DNA from: Kordiimonadales bacterium IMCC3096
GTDB taxonomy: Bacteria > Pseudomonadota > Alphaproteobacteria > Minwuiales > Minwuiaceae
Length of the DNA: 64,000 bases
Assembly: GCA_016865035.1 (NCBI GenBank)
Contig: CP018227.1
Location: 3,315,501 to 3,379,500 of the forward strand
Direction: 5' to 3'
The stretch's first letter is position 1. Every line of letters begins with the position of its first letter. Below, piece by piece: positions 47,891-56,722 of the stretch. The translations under genes and the position numbers were made by a program. Under the pieces are notes generated by a model. That model saw nothing but the letters and a program-made list of their open reading frames with translations, searched no databases and had not been told where the DNA came from.

Positions 47891-50290
47891 ATGATGGAGA
47901 TCAAGATGTTCAAAGCGCATTCCCAGACTGCCTCCGGGCAGATGGATGAAATCCTGAAGTCCGCCGAAGCCGCCGTGCGTGCGATCCCGCCCGCATTCCC
48001 GCTCGAAGCCACGGTCGCGGTCAATCCGTTCATCGGACAGACGGGGGAGGATCTGGCCACCACTTCGGCGCGGCTGGAGCGGGTTGCGGGTGTCCGGGTT
48101 TCCCAGGCCCGCAGCGCATATGCCGCTGCGATCAGCGAAGGGCGGATCACCGATCAGGACCTTTACGACGCGTTGGAGGCGTCTCCGTCAGCCCTGAAGC
48201 CTTCCGATCTGGTTGTGCTCAAGGAAGCAGCGATGAAACCGGACGCTGATCCGGATCCGGAGGTGTTTCCGACCGTGGCGGATCTGGCGGCCCAGGCAAC
48301 CGGCATCGACTGGCCGTCGGTCATCGAGAAGACCTTCGGACACTGGGCGGCAGGTCATTTTGATCAGGGACAGGCCCTCTGGACCCCGGCACCGGGATCG
48401 GACGCCTATGCCGCCTGGCGCGCATGGGCGGTCCATGACCTGACGCCGGAGATCGCGGGCCTTGATGGCTTCTGCGCGCTTGTCACTCGCGCGCCCGACA
48501 CGTCGGAGCGGGCGATCCTGCACGCCGCCGATGCCCTTGGTCTGACCGGGAAGGCTTGCGAGACGGTCTTTCACCGGCTGCTGATCGATGTCGGTGGCTG
48601 GTCGCAGCATGCGCGCTGGCTGCTGTGGAAGGCGGAGCTTGCCGGAGAGAGTGACCGCACACTGGCTGACATTCTGGCGATCCGGCTGATCTGGGAGGAG
48701 GCCCTGCTGGCCCATGTGCCGGAGATCGGTGATGCGTGGGCGCTGACCGTGGCCGCGCATGATGCCCCTGTCACGCCGACCGGGGATCACGTGATCCAGG
48801 CGATCCTGCAGGATGCCGCCGACCGCGCGCATCAGCGCACACTGGCCCGGGCACTCGACGGTGCGGTGGCCACAGCGGGGCGTCCGTTCCTGCAGACGGC
48901 CTTCTGCATCGATGTCCGCTCGGAGGTGTTTCGCCGTGCCCTCGAGGGGCTGGATCGGGAGATCGAGACCATCGGTTTCGCGGGCTTCTTCGGGCTGCCG
49001 CTGGCGCACCGGGCCCATGGCTCCGACGTGGTGGAATCGCATCTGCCGGTACTGCTGAACCCCACGGTGGAAACCACCTCCCACACCGATCCGGCGGATG
49101 AGCAAAGCGTTCGGATCGCTGCCCGCACCAGCCGGGCCTGGGGCCGGTTCCGGCAGGCCGCCGTGTCTTCCTTCGCATTCGTCGAGTCCGTGGGGCCGCT
49201 CTATGCGGCAAAGCTGGTGAAGGACGCGCTCGGGAAGGGGGGCGGCACGGCGCCTGCAGAGCCTGCGCCGCAGGTCGTTGGCGGGATGACGGCAGCACAG
49301 AAGGCCGACACGGCCGCCACAGTGCTCAAGGCCATGAGCATGACGGAAAATCACGGGAAGGTCGTCCTGCTGCTGGGGCACGGCGCGCAGGTGACCAACA
49401 ATCCTCACGCCAGTGCGTACCATTGCGGCGCCTGCGGCGGCTATACCGGCGAGGTGTCGGCGCGGCTGCTCGCGACGTTGCTGAATGACCCGGAGGCGCG
49501 CGCAGGTCTGGAGGAGCGCGGTATTTCCGTTCCCGAGGACACCCTGTTCGTCGCCGGTCTGCACAACACCACGACCGACGAGATCACGATCCATGATGAT
49601 GGAATCGCGGCTGGCCGCAGGGAAGACCTGGGCCGGGTCCGGGAATGGATGGTGCAGGCCGGGCGCGTTGCGCGGGCAGAGCGGGCGGCCAGGCTGCCCG
49701 GGGCCACCGCCGACACGATTGCCGCGCGGGCCTGCAACTGGGCGGAGGTGCGCCCGGAGTGGGGTCTGGCCGGATGCGCGGCCTTCGTTGCGGCACCGCG
49801 CAGCGTGACGGCCAGCCGGGACCTTGCCGGCCGGGCGTTCCTGCACACCTACGATTGGCAGGCTGATGAAGGGTTTGCGACGCTGGAACTCATCCTGACC
49901 GCGCCAGTGGTTGTCGCGAGCTGGATCAGCCTCCAGTACTACGGCTCATCGGTTGCGCCGGAGGTGTTCGGCGGCGGCAACAAGCTGATTCACAACGTCG
50001 TCGGTGGTATCGGCGTGATCGAGGGGAACAGCGGTCGCCTGCGTCCCGGACTGCCTTGGCAGTCGGTGCATGACGGGGAGAAGCTGACGCATGAACCGCT
50101 TCGCCTGACAGTGATGATCGAGGCCCCGCGTGAGGCAATCCTTGCCATCCTGGAACGGCACCCGGAGGTGCGGAACCTGTTCGACAATGGATGGCTGCAC
50201 CTCTTCATACTGCGGGACGGCATCATCGATGCACGCTACAGGTCCGGACTTTCATGGATGGAGGAAGGCGTGACACGTCTGGCGGCGTGA
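47891..50290 (+). CDS. dabA: DAB inorganic-carbon transporter, zinc beta-carbonic-anhydrase-like subunit
   Basis: A 799-residue UPF0753/DUF2309 protein. The zinc/active-site residues of characterised DabA are present: Cys339 and Asp341 (AFCIDVRSE), His497 (LLGHGAQ) and Cys512 (HCGACGG), with the last two exactly 15 apart as in the Halothiobacillus protein. With DabB it forms an energy-dependent system hydrating CO2 to bicarbonate in one direction. ATG 47891 is chosen; ATG 47906 with GGAGA upstream is possible. Coupled to dabB. Confidence 0.93.
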   Translation: MMEIKMFKAHSQTASGQMDEILKSAEAAVRAIPPAFPLEATVAVNPFIGQTGEDLATTSARLERVAGVRVSQARSAYAAAISEGRITDQDLYDALEASPSALKPSDLVVLKEAAMKPDADPDPEVFPTVADLAAQATGIDWPSVIEKTFGHWAAGHFDQGQALWTPAPGSDAYAAWRAWAVHDLTPEIAGLDGFCALVTRAPDTSERAILHAADALGLTGKACETVFHRLLIDVGGWSQHARWLLWKAELAGESDRTLADILAIRLIWEEALLAHVPEIGDAWALTVAAHDAPVTPTGDHVIQAILQDAADRAHQRTLARALDGAVATAGRPFLQTAFCIDVRSEVFRRALEGLDREIETIGFAGFFGLPLAHRAHGSDVVESHLPVLLNPTVETTSHTDPADEQSVRIAARTSRAWGRFRQAAVSSFAFVESVGPLYAAKLVKDALGKGGGTAPAEPAPQVVGGMTAAQKADTAATVLKAMSMTENHGKVVLLLGHGAQVTNNPHASAYHCGACGGYTGEVSARLLATLLNDPEARAGLEERGISVPEDTLFVAGLHNTTTDEITIHDDGIAAGRREDLGRVREWMVQAGRVARAERAARLPGATADTIAARACNWAEVRPEWGLAGCAAFVAAPRSVTASRDLAGRAFLHTYDWQADEGFATLELILTAPVVVASWISLQYYGSSVAPEVFGGGNKLIHNVVGGIGVIEGNSGRLRPGLPWQSVHDGEKLTHEPLRLTVMIEAPREAILAILERHPEVRNLFDNGWLHLFILRDGIIDARYRSGLSWMEEGVTRLAA

Positions 50291-50404
50291 CCTGCATGGG
50301 GGCCCTATTCGCGTGCGCTGTCGCATTGGTCACGATGCTGGACCGTTCCACCCCGCATCGCCGTGTGCTACAGCCTCAGCAGGCTGGATCATGCAGGACG
50401 GATC

Positions 50405-51505
50405 ATGAGCGATACAGACGAGGCGGCGGTCGCGGCGGAGGGGTCTCCGGCTGCGGGAGATGGTGAGAAACTGGTGCTGACGCCGTCGCGGCAGTTTGGC
50501 GACTGGCTGCGCGAGACGAACGTGAGCCTGGGCTTCTCGACCTATCAGGCGGGGAAGATGTTCCTGGTCGGTCGGCGTGACGATGGCCGCCTGTCGGTGT
50601 TCGAGCGGACGTTCAACCGCTGCATGGGCATGTGGGCGGATGGCCAGACGATCTGGATGAGCTCGCTCTACCAGCTCTGGCGGTTCGAGAACATCCTGCC
50701 CGACGGTCAGATGCACCAGGGCTATGACCGGGTCTATGTGCCCCAGATCGGCTATACCACCGGCGACATCGACACCCACGACATCGTTGTGACGGCGGAG
50801 GGCAACGTCAACTTCATCGCCACCCTGTTCGGCTGCATCGCGGAGCCCAGCGAGAGGTTCTCCTTCAAGCCGATCTGGAAGCCGCCGTTCCTGTCGAAGC
50901 TGGCGGCGGAGGATCGCTGCCACCTGAATGGTCTTGCCATGCGCGACGGCAAGCCGGGCTTCGTCACCGCGGTCAGCCGCTCCGACGTGTCCGACGGCTG
51001 GCGCGACCGGCGCACGGACGGTGGCATTGTCATGGATGTGGACAGCAACGAGATCATTGCCGATGGGCTGTCGATGCCGCACAGCCCGCGCTGGCATCAG
51101 GGCAAGCTGTGGCTGTCGAATGCCGGCACCGGAGAGTTCGGCCATATCGACATGGATACCGGCAAGTTCGTGCCCGTGGCCTTCTGCCCCGGTTTCCTGC
51201 GCGGCCTGACGATGATTGGCGACTACGCCGTGCTGGGCCTGTCGAAGCCGCGCGAGAACCGCACCTTCAGCGGTCTGCCGCTGGACGAGAAGCTGACGCA
51301 GGCTGACGCGGAGCCGCGCTGCGCGATCTATGTCATCGACCTGCGCACCGGGGACGTGGTCCACTGGCTGCGCATCGACGGCGTGGTGGAGGAACTCTAC
51401 GACGTGACCGTCCTGCCCGGCGTCAAGCGGCCCATGGCCATCGGCTTCGTCAGCGACGAGATTCGCCGTATCCTGACTGTCGATGACACGGAATGGGACG
51501 GCTGA
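50405..51505 (+). CDS. TIGR03032-family conserved protein of unknown function
   Basis: A 366-residue protein with repeated WxxG/LWR..N-type beta segments (MWADGQTIWMSSLYQLWRFEN, HLNGLAMRDGKPGFVTA, HSPRWHQGKLWLSNAGTGEFG) indicating a beta-propeller. It matches the TIGR03032 conserved family in pattern and length. The function of the family is not known. ATG 50405 (MSDTDEAAV) is preferred to an upstream in-frame GTG or ATG at 50363. Confidence 0.78.
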   Translation: MSDTDEAAVAAEGSPAAGDGEKLVLTPSRQFGDWLRETNVSLGFSTYQAGKMFLVGRRDDGRLSVFERTFNRCMGMWADGQTIWMSSLYQLWRFENILPDGQMHQGYDRVYVPQIGYTTGDIDTHDIVVTAEGNVNFIATLFGCIAEPSERFSFKPIWKPPFLSKLAAEDRCHLNGLAMRDGKPGFVTAVSRSDVSDGWRDRRTDGGIVMDVDSNEIIADGLSMPHSPRWHQGKLWLSNAGTGEFGHIDMDTGKFVPVAFCPGFLRGLTMIGDYAVLGLSKPRENRTFSGLPLDEKLTQADAEPRCAIYVIDLRTGDVVHWLRIDGVVEELYDVTVLPGVKRPMAIGFVSDEIRRILTVDDTEWDG

Positions 51506-51563
51506 ACAGCCGGCCCCAGGGCGGCGCTTCTGAATTTCAACGACCGGATCACAGGACGACACA

Positions 51564-52238
51564 ATGACTGACAGCAAACCTTCGATCGCCGTTCTCGGCG
51601 GCACCGGCGACCTTGGCGGCGGCCTGGCGCTCCGCTGGGTGCGGGCCGGGTATCCGGTGATCATCGGCAGCCGTACCGCCGACAAGGCGGAAACCTCGGC
51701 CGGCGCGCTCAACGAACGCTTTCCTGGCTCGGGCGTGCAGGGCATGGACAATGTCGCCGCCGCGGCGGCCGGGCAGATCGTGGTCATGACCGTCCCCTTC
51801 TCCAACCACCGATCGACGCTGGAATCGGTGAAGGACGCGGTGCAGGGCAAGATCGTCGTCGATGTCACCGTGCCCCTGGTGCCGCCGAAGGTCAGCCGCG
51901 TCCAGATGCCGCCCGAAGGTTCCGCCGGCAAGGCCGCGCAGGACTTCCTGGGACCGGACGTGCAGGTCGTTTCCGCCTTCCAGAACGTTGCCGCCGATCA
52001 TCTGGCGGATCTGGAGCATGATCCGGACTGTGATGTGCTGGTGGCGGGCAATGTCGTCGCGGCGCGGGAGCAGGTGGTCGAACTGGTGGAAGCCTGCGGC
52101 ATGCGTGGATTTCATGTCGGTCCCATCGACAATGCGGCGGTGGCCGAGGCGCTGACATCCGTGCTGATCTTCATGAACAAGCGCTACAAGAGTCCCGGTG
52201 CCGGTATCCGCATCACCAATCTGCCGGACATGGACTGA
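51564..52238 (+). CDS. npdG: F420-dependent NADP reductase (NpdG)
   Basis: A 224-residue oxidoreductase of the F420:NADPH type. The N-terminal Rossmann motif VLGGTGDLGGGLALRW and IIGSRTADKA (NADP phosphate contact) match the family, as does VVDVTVPLVPP. Reversibly transfers hydride between NADP and F420. It lies directly before cofE and cofD, with 28 bases to cofE, which supports the F420 assignment over a generic dehydrogenase. Confidence 0.85.
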   Translation: MTDSKPSIAVLGGTGDLGGGLALRWVRAGYPVIIGSRTADKAETSAGALNERFPGSGVQGMDNVAAAAAGQIVVMTVPFSNHRSTLESVKDAVQGKIVVDVTVPLVPPKVSRVQMPPEGSAGKAAQDFLGPDVQVVSAFQNVAADHLADLEHDPDCDVLVAGNVVAAREQVVELVEACGMRGFHVGPIDNAAVAEALTSVLIFMNKRYKSPGAGIRITNLPDMD

Positions 52239-52266
52239 GCGGACCCGGACCAGGAATCGACCCGCG

Positions 52267-53034
52267 ATGCGGCGACTTGAGCTGATCGGGCTGGAGGGAC
52301 TGCCGGAGGTTCTGCCCGGGGCTGATCTGGCAGCGATGATCCACGATGCCGCCAACGCCTCGACTGACGGACTGCGGGATGGTGACATCGTCGCGGTGGC
52401 GCAGAAGGTGATATCCAAGGCGGAGGATCGCTATGTCGTGCTGGATGAGGTCCGACCCTCCGACCGTGCCATACGTATCGCCGCCCAGTGTGCCAAGGAT
52501 CCGCGCCAGGTGGAGGTGGTGCTGTCCGAGGCGTCTGAGGTCGTGCGCCATCGCCCCGGCGTGCTGATCGTCCGCCACAGGCTCGGGCATGTGCTGGCCA
52601 ATGCGGGTATCGATGCCTCCAATGTGCCGCGCGACCGACAGGGGCGGGAGCGGCTGTTGCTGCTGCCGGTGGACCCGGACGGCAGCGCGCAGCGGCTGCG
52701 CGCGGACCTGCAGCGGCTTGCCGCATGTGAACTTGGCGTGGTTGTCAATGACAGTCCCGGTCGGGCCTGGCGGGTCGGAAGTGCCGGTATCGCCATCGGC
52801 GTGGCCGGGGTGCCCGCGATGCAGGATCTGCGGGGGCAGATCGACCGGGACGGGCGGGAACTGCAGGCCAGCGAACTGGGTATCGCGGACGAGGTCGCCG
52901 CCGCCGCCTCCCTGGTCATGGGGCAGGGCGCGGAGGGCGTGCCTGTCGTGATCATGCGCGGCATGCAGCTTGCCGGTCGTCACGGTACGGCGGATGAGCT
53001 GGTGCGGCACCCGCTGATGGATCTGTTTCGATGA
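52267..53034 (+). CDS. cofE: Coenzyme F420-0:L-glutamate ligase
   Basis: A 255-residue ligase adding glutamate to F420-0. The conserved segments HRLGHVLANAGIDASNVP and VVNDSPGRAWRVGSAGIAIGVAG (GTP/metal site region) are present, as is GDIVAVAQKVISKAE at the N-terminus. No FbiB-type second domain. ATG 52267 follows the npdG stop by 28 bases; its stop overlaps the cofD ATG by 4 bases. Confidence 0.92.
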   Translation: MRRLELIGLEGLPEVLPGADLAAMIHDAANASTDGLRDGDIVAVAQKVISKAEDRYVVLDEVRPSDRAIRIAAQCAKDPRQVEVVLSEASEVVRHRPGVLIVRHRLGHVLANAGIDASNVPRDRQGRERLLLLPVDPDGSAQRLRADLQRLAACELGVVVNDSPGRAWRVGSAGIAIGVAGVPAMQDLRGQIDRDGRELQASELGIADEVAAAASLVMGQGAEGVPVVIMRGMQLAGRHGTADELVRHPLMDLFR

Positions 53035-53972
53035 ACGGCAGCGGCATCACCTATCTGTCCGGCGGCGTCGGCGGGGCCAAACTGGCGCTGGGACTGGCCA
53101 GGGTGCTGCCGCCCGAGGACCTGGCGATCATCGCCAATACGGGCGATGACTTCGACCATCTGGGCCTGCGCATCTGCCCGGACATCGACACGCTGGTCTA
53201 TACCCTGTCCGACCGCGCCAACCTGGCGCAGGGCTGGGGACGGCAGGACGAGAGCGACGGCTTCATGACCGCGATGCGTGAACTGGGGGGACCGGACTGG
53301 TTCTTCCTCGGCGACCGGGATCTCGCCATGCATGTGGAGCGCACGCGGCGCATGCGGGCCGGAGAAGGGCTGACCGAAGTCACGGCAGCACTGGCCGGGG
53401 CGCTCGGGATCGGGCCGCGCATCCTGCCCATGACCGATACGGTCGCACCGACCATCATCGAAACAGCCGATGGCCCCGTGGCGTTCCAGGACTACTTCGT
53501 GCGTCTGCGCGCAGCACCCGCCGTGACCGGTTTCACCCTGCACGGTGGCGCGCCGCAGGCACCGACCGCCGAGGTTGCCGCTGCGCTGGAGAACCCGGCG
53601 ATGGTCATCATCGGGCCATCGAACCCGTTCATTTCCATCGACCCGATCCTGTATCTGAGCGGCCTGCGGGACCGTTTGCGGACCTTGCGTGACGGGGGAA
53701 CCCCGGTCGTGGCCGTTTCACCCATTGTCGGCGGAGACGCCATCAAGGGACCGACGGCCAAGATGTTCCGGGAACTGGGGACCGACCCCAGCGTTGTTGC
53801 GGTCGCCGGACGCTACCGGGACATCGTCAGCCATCTGGTGCTGGATACGGCTGACGCAGGTTCGGTCGGGTCCGTGACCGCCCTGGGGATCCAGGCGCCG
53901 GTCACGCCGACAGTCATGCGCTCCATCGATGACCGGATCGCGCTGGCCCGGCGGGTGCTGGCGCTGGGATGA
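53031..53972 (+). CDS. cofD: 2-phospho-L-lactate (or PEP / 3PG) transferase
   Basis: A 313-residue enzyme joining the phospholactyl/PEP-guanosine donor to Fo, making F420-0 or its dehydro or 3PG form. The N-terminal LSGGVGGAKLALGL is the CofD signature, followed by IANTGDDFDHLGLRICPDIDT and a later GPSNPFISIDPIL. Which three-carbon donor is used cannot be told. Fo synthesis (cofG/cofH or fbiC) and cofC are not in this window. Confidence 0.93.
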   Translation: MNGSGITYLSGGVGGAKLALGLARVLPPEDLAIIANTGDDFDHLGLRICPDIDTLVYTLSDRANLAQGWGRQDESDGFMTAMRELGGPDWFFLGDRDLAMHVERTRRMRAGEGLTEVTAALAGALGIGPRILPMTDTVAPTIIETADGPVAFQDYFVRLRAAPAVTGFTLHGGAPQAPTAEVAAALENPAMVIIGPSNPFISIDPILYLSGLRDRLRTLRDGGTPVVAVSPIVGGDAIKGPTAKMFRELGTDPSVVAVAGRYRDIVSHLVLDTADAGSVGSVTALGIQAPVTPTVMRSIDDRIALARRVLALG

Positions 53973-54009
53973 GAGCCAGCGCCAACCGGTGTCAGGACGC
54001 CGGTTTGGC
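53960..54009. terminator. Tandem hairpins at cofD/lipoprotein convergence
   Basis: The first hairpin has perfect arms GGCGCTGG/CCAGCGCC over the cofD stop codon. The second pairs GCCAACCGG with CCGGTTTGGC over the stop of the convergent gene. No T-run, so it may act bidirectionally or not at all. Confidence 0.4.
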
Positions 54010-54483
54010 TGTCGTGATTTCCTGACCCTGGTCAGGCACGATGCGGGTCTTGTCGGAATAGATGATCAGCACAGGCTGCCCGGCCTTCATCTCCTCGCCA
54101 TCGTTCTGCACGATCACGAAGGTGTCGCCGTTCTCCTTGCGGATGATGAACTCCGTCGCGGTGCCGGACGTAATGCCCTCCTCGGCCACGGAACCGGCAA
54201 CTGCACCGATGATGGCGCCGCCTACCGCGCTGGCGACACGAACGACGCCGCTGCCGCCGATCTGGGAGCCGATGGCACCACCGGCAACCGCACCACCGAC
54301 CGTACCGGCGCCTGATCGCGTACCCTCGACGTCAACACTGCGGACGCTGACGATCGTGCCCTTCTCGATGGAGGCGGCGCGGCCAAGTTCGCCGCGCTTG
54401 TAGGTCTCGTTCGAGTGGATGCCACTGCATGCGGCCAGAACCAGCATCAGCAGACCAGCAGTGGTGACGCGAATGACATTCAT
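53992..54483 (-). CDS. Glycine-zipper outer-membrane lipoprotein (SlyB-like)
   Basis: A 163-residue precursor with an N-terminal signal and lipobox (LVLAACSG, Cys19). A glycine-zipper 2TM segment (GAGTVGGAVAGGAIGSQIGG and a following GGAIIGAVAGS) inserts in or lines the outer membrane, as in SlyB/PcpY. Probably supports envelope integrity. Convergent with cofD. The 215 bases between it and the next gene hold a GGTCACAG(T)C direct repeat only. Confidence 0.85.
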   Translation of the reverse strand: MNVIRVTTAGLLMLVLAACSGIHSNETYKRGELGRAASIEKGTIVSVRSVDVEGTRSGAGTVGGAVAGGAIGSQIGGSGVVRVASAVGGAIIGAVAGSVAEEGITSGTATEFIIRKENGDTFVIVQNDGEEMKAGQPVLIIYSDKTRIVPDQGQEITTAKPAS

Positions 54484-54698
54484 GACGAAAACTACCCCTT
54501 CGAATGGGAACCCTGACGGGCAAGCTGCGCGACGGGCCGGAGCCAGTCACCCGATCCTGCAATGGTGCAGCAGCCGACCGGATTTCGCCAATCAACTCCG
54601 ACAACCATAGCAGGCGCTATGTCGGTCGAGATTGTGTCGATTCAAGGGCGGTCACAGTCTGGTCACAGCAGGCCGCACGGTCTCCGCCGGGGCAGGGG

Positions 54699-54938
54699 TC
54701 AGCCTGCGGTCTTCTTCTTTGCCGGGGCCTTGCGCTTGCGCGGGGCAGGGGCCGCCGCTGCCTCGGCTTCCTTCGCCTTCAGCTCTTCGGCTTCCTTGGC
54801 GATCCGCAATGCCTTCAGCTTCTCGACCTTGGCATTGCGCGCAACGCGTGCAGTTTCCTTGTCCTTGATCATCTGCCGCGCCTTGCGCTCTTCCAGCGCG
54901 AGTTTCTCTTCGGCCTTGCTGGGGGTCGAACGCTGCAT
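54699..54938 (-). CDS. Lys/Ala-rich small protein
   Basis: A 79-residue basic protein, mostly one charged helix (AEEKLALEERKARQMIKDKETARVAR onward as a repetitive heptad-like pattern), with a Lys/Pro/Ala tail (APRKRKAPAKKKTAG) like histone-H1-type nucleoid tails. It could bind nucleic acid. No family is assigned. ATG 54938 follows a GGAGAAGC purine stretch. The 205 bases upstream hold nothing else supported. Confidence 0.65.
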   Translation of the reverse strand: MQRSTPSKAEEKLALEERKARQMIKDKETARVARNAKVEKLKALRIAKEAEELKAKEAEAAAAPAPRKRKAPAKKKTAG

Positions 54939-55143
54939 AGGTGCTTCTCCAGTGACTGGTCGTGAACTCAGTATGGAAACGAAGAAGCCCCCCGTCTGGG
55001 GAACCGAGCCTCGGAAACACGCTGGATCAGGATACTGACATTTCTAGCTGACATGACATCATAGTCGCGACGGCACGCGGAAGTAACAAGAATCTCCCAC
55101 CGGAAACATCCCGGGCGTGTTCGCACTGCATTTGCCTGTTACC

Positions 55144-55806
55144 ATGACGGACGCTGGTCCCGCAGTTGGCCCGGCTTCCGACGGTCCCGCAGACAAGGCG
55201 CGTCTCATGGATTCCGCTGACATTCTGTCGACACTGGACATTCGCGACAGGCGCAGCCTGGCATTCGCGAATTACTGGTTCAGCCTGCCCCGGCAGGGGC
55301 TGGTGCCGACGCGTCAGGATTTCGATCCCTGCACGCAGGGACCGATCCTTTCCACCTATGTGATCCACGAACTGATCTCTCCGGACTTCATCAGGGTGCA
55401 CCTGGCCGGAACCGGTGTCCGCGAACAATATGGAACCGAGATCACGGGAACCAACTATCTCGATTTCGTCGAGGACTGGCGCAAGGAGAATGCCTCCCGC
55501 TCCCTGTTCGTGATGTGCGAGCAGCCTTGCGGAATCCTGGCACACCTGCGCGCGCGGACATCAGCGGGCAAGCAGATACTCAACGAGTCCATCGGTCTGC
55601 CGATGCGGGACAATTCCGGTGCAGTGCGGCTGATCTATTACCAGTCGAACACGATTCACGAGGAAGGCTACCGCGACCCGGAGGAGGACATGCTGATGAC
55701 GCTCGAGATAGAGAATGAGGTCCACTTCGACATCGGTGCAGGACTGCCGGATTTCCGGCGCCTGACCGCGCCGGAAGTCGCCGGAGGCCAGGATGCGGAC
55801 AGTTGA
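55144..55806 (+). CDS. PAS-domain protein (PAS_5 type)
   Basis: A 220-residue soluble protein resembling the alphaproteobacterial PAS_5 (PF07310) single-domain proteins. LPRQGLVPTRQDFDPC is a family-type opening, and the PAS core continues through FIRVHLAGTGVREQYG, the GTNYLDFV loop and YQSNTIHEE. Ligand unknown. ATG 55144 is chosen. The frame is open to GTG 55117, and the ATG at 55207 is also possible. Nearby genes are unrelated. Confidence 0.75.
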   Translation: MTDAGPAVGPASDGPADKARLMDSADILSTLDIRDRRSLAFANYWFSLPRQGLVPTRQDFDPCTQGPILSTYVIHELISPDFIRVHLAGTGVREQYGTEITGTNYLDFVEDWRKENASRSLFVMCEQPCGILAHLRARTSAGKQILNESIGLPMRDNSGAVRLIYYQSNTIHEEGYRDPEEDMLMTLEIENEVHFDIGAGLPDFRRLTAPEVAGGQDADS

Positions 55807-55934
55807 CTTGTGACCGGCAACCGCGCGGACCCAAAGCAGCAACACGCAGGTCACGAGACCCGGACCGGACGACACCGCGAACCGGATTTCCTCAGCATTT
55901 CCGTCGGTCGCCCTGAACCAGGCGACGGAACGAC

Positions 55935-56642
55935 CTAGCAGCCCATCTTCTCAGCCAGATCGATGAAGTCACTGGCGACCCATTCCCAGTCCTGGCTGGG
56001 GGGGCGTGGCTTGCCGCCGCTGGTGACAAACTCGTTGCGCCGCTCGACATAGGCTGTCTGCAGGCCGAAGGAGCGGGCGGCGGCCAGATCCTCATTGTGG
56101 GCTGCGACCATGCAGCATTCCTCCGGCTTCAGGCCCAGGAAGGCGGCGGAGCGCAGGTAGGCTTCGGCATCCGGCTTGTAGGCCTGCGCCACTTCACCGC
56201 CGAGGATCACGTCCCAGTTCAGGCCCGCGCGCCGGGCCATGTTGACCATCAGCGCGATATTGCCGTTGGAGCAGGTGGCCACGATGTGGCGTGACTTCAG
56301 GCGGTTCAGGCCACCTGCGGAGTCCCCCCAGGCGTCCAGGCGGTGCCAGACGCGGTTCAGGTCGTCGATCTCGGCCTCTGACAGGCAATCAATGGAGAAT
56401 TCCACCAGCACGTCGCGCAGGTTCTCCATATGCAGGATGTCGAGCGGCACGAAGCCCCGGTTGCCCTGTCTGATCCGCGCCATGGCCGGCTGGTAGAGTT
56501 TCCGCCAGGCGAGCGCGAAGTCATGACCGTTGACCGAAAATCCCTTCTGCTCGCCAATGCGCTCGATCTCGCGCGCCACAGAACTGCGCCAGTCCACGAC
56601 CGTGCCGAATACGTCGAACAGAAGGGCCCTGGGATGTGACAT
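55935..56642 (-). CDS. Haloacid dehalogenase type II
   Basis: A 235-residue HAD hydrolase. The nucleophile Asp is in LLFDVFGTVVDW (residue 10). ATCSNGN carries the Ser/Asn of motif II. The Lys is in AYKPDAEAY and the AAHNEDLAAA motif closes the site; these fit L-2-haloacid dehalogenases. It removes halide from 2-haloacids by an ester intermediate. Divergent from the luciferase-like monooxygenase gene. Confidence 0.88.
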   Translation of the reverse strand: MSHPRALLFDVFGTVVDWRSSVAREIERIGEQKGFSVNGHDFALAWRKLYQPAMARIRQGNRGFVPLDILHMENLRDVLVEFSIDCLSEAEIDDLNRVWHRLDAWGDSAGGLNRLKSRHIVATCSNGNIALMVNMARRAGLNWDVILGGEVAQAYKPDAEAYLRSAAFLGLKPEECCMVAAHNEDLAAARSFGLQTAYVERRNEFVTSGGKPRPPSQDWEWVASDFIDLAEKMGC

Positions 56643-56722
56643 GTCAGTATCTCCGGCGTCTTTGACCCGTGGGTGTGTTCTGCTACCCTTGGGTAAATCA
56701 TGAATGTTGGGGAGAGACTATC

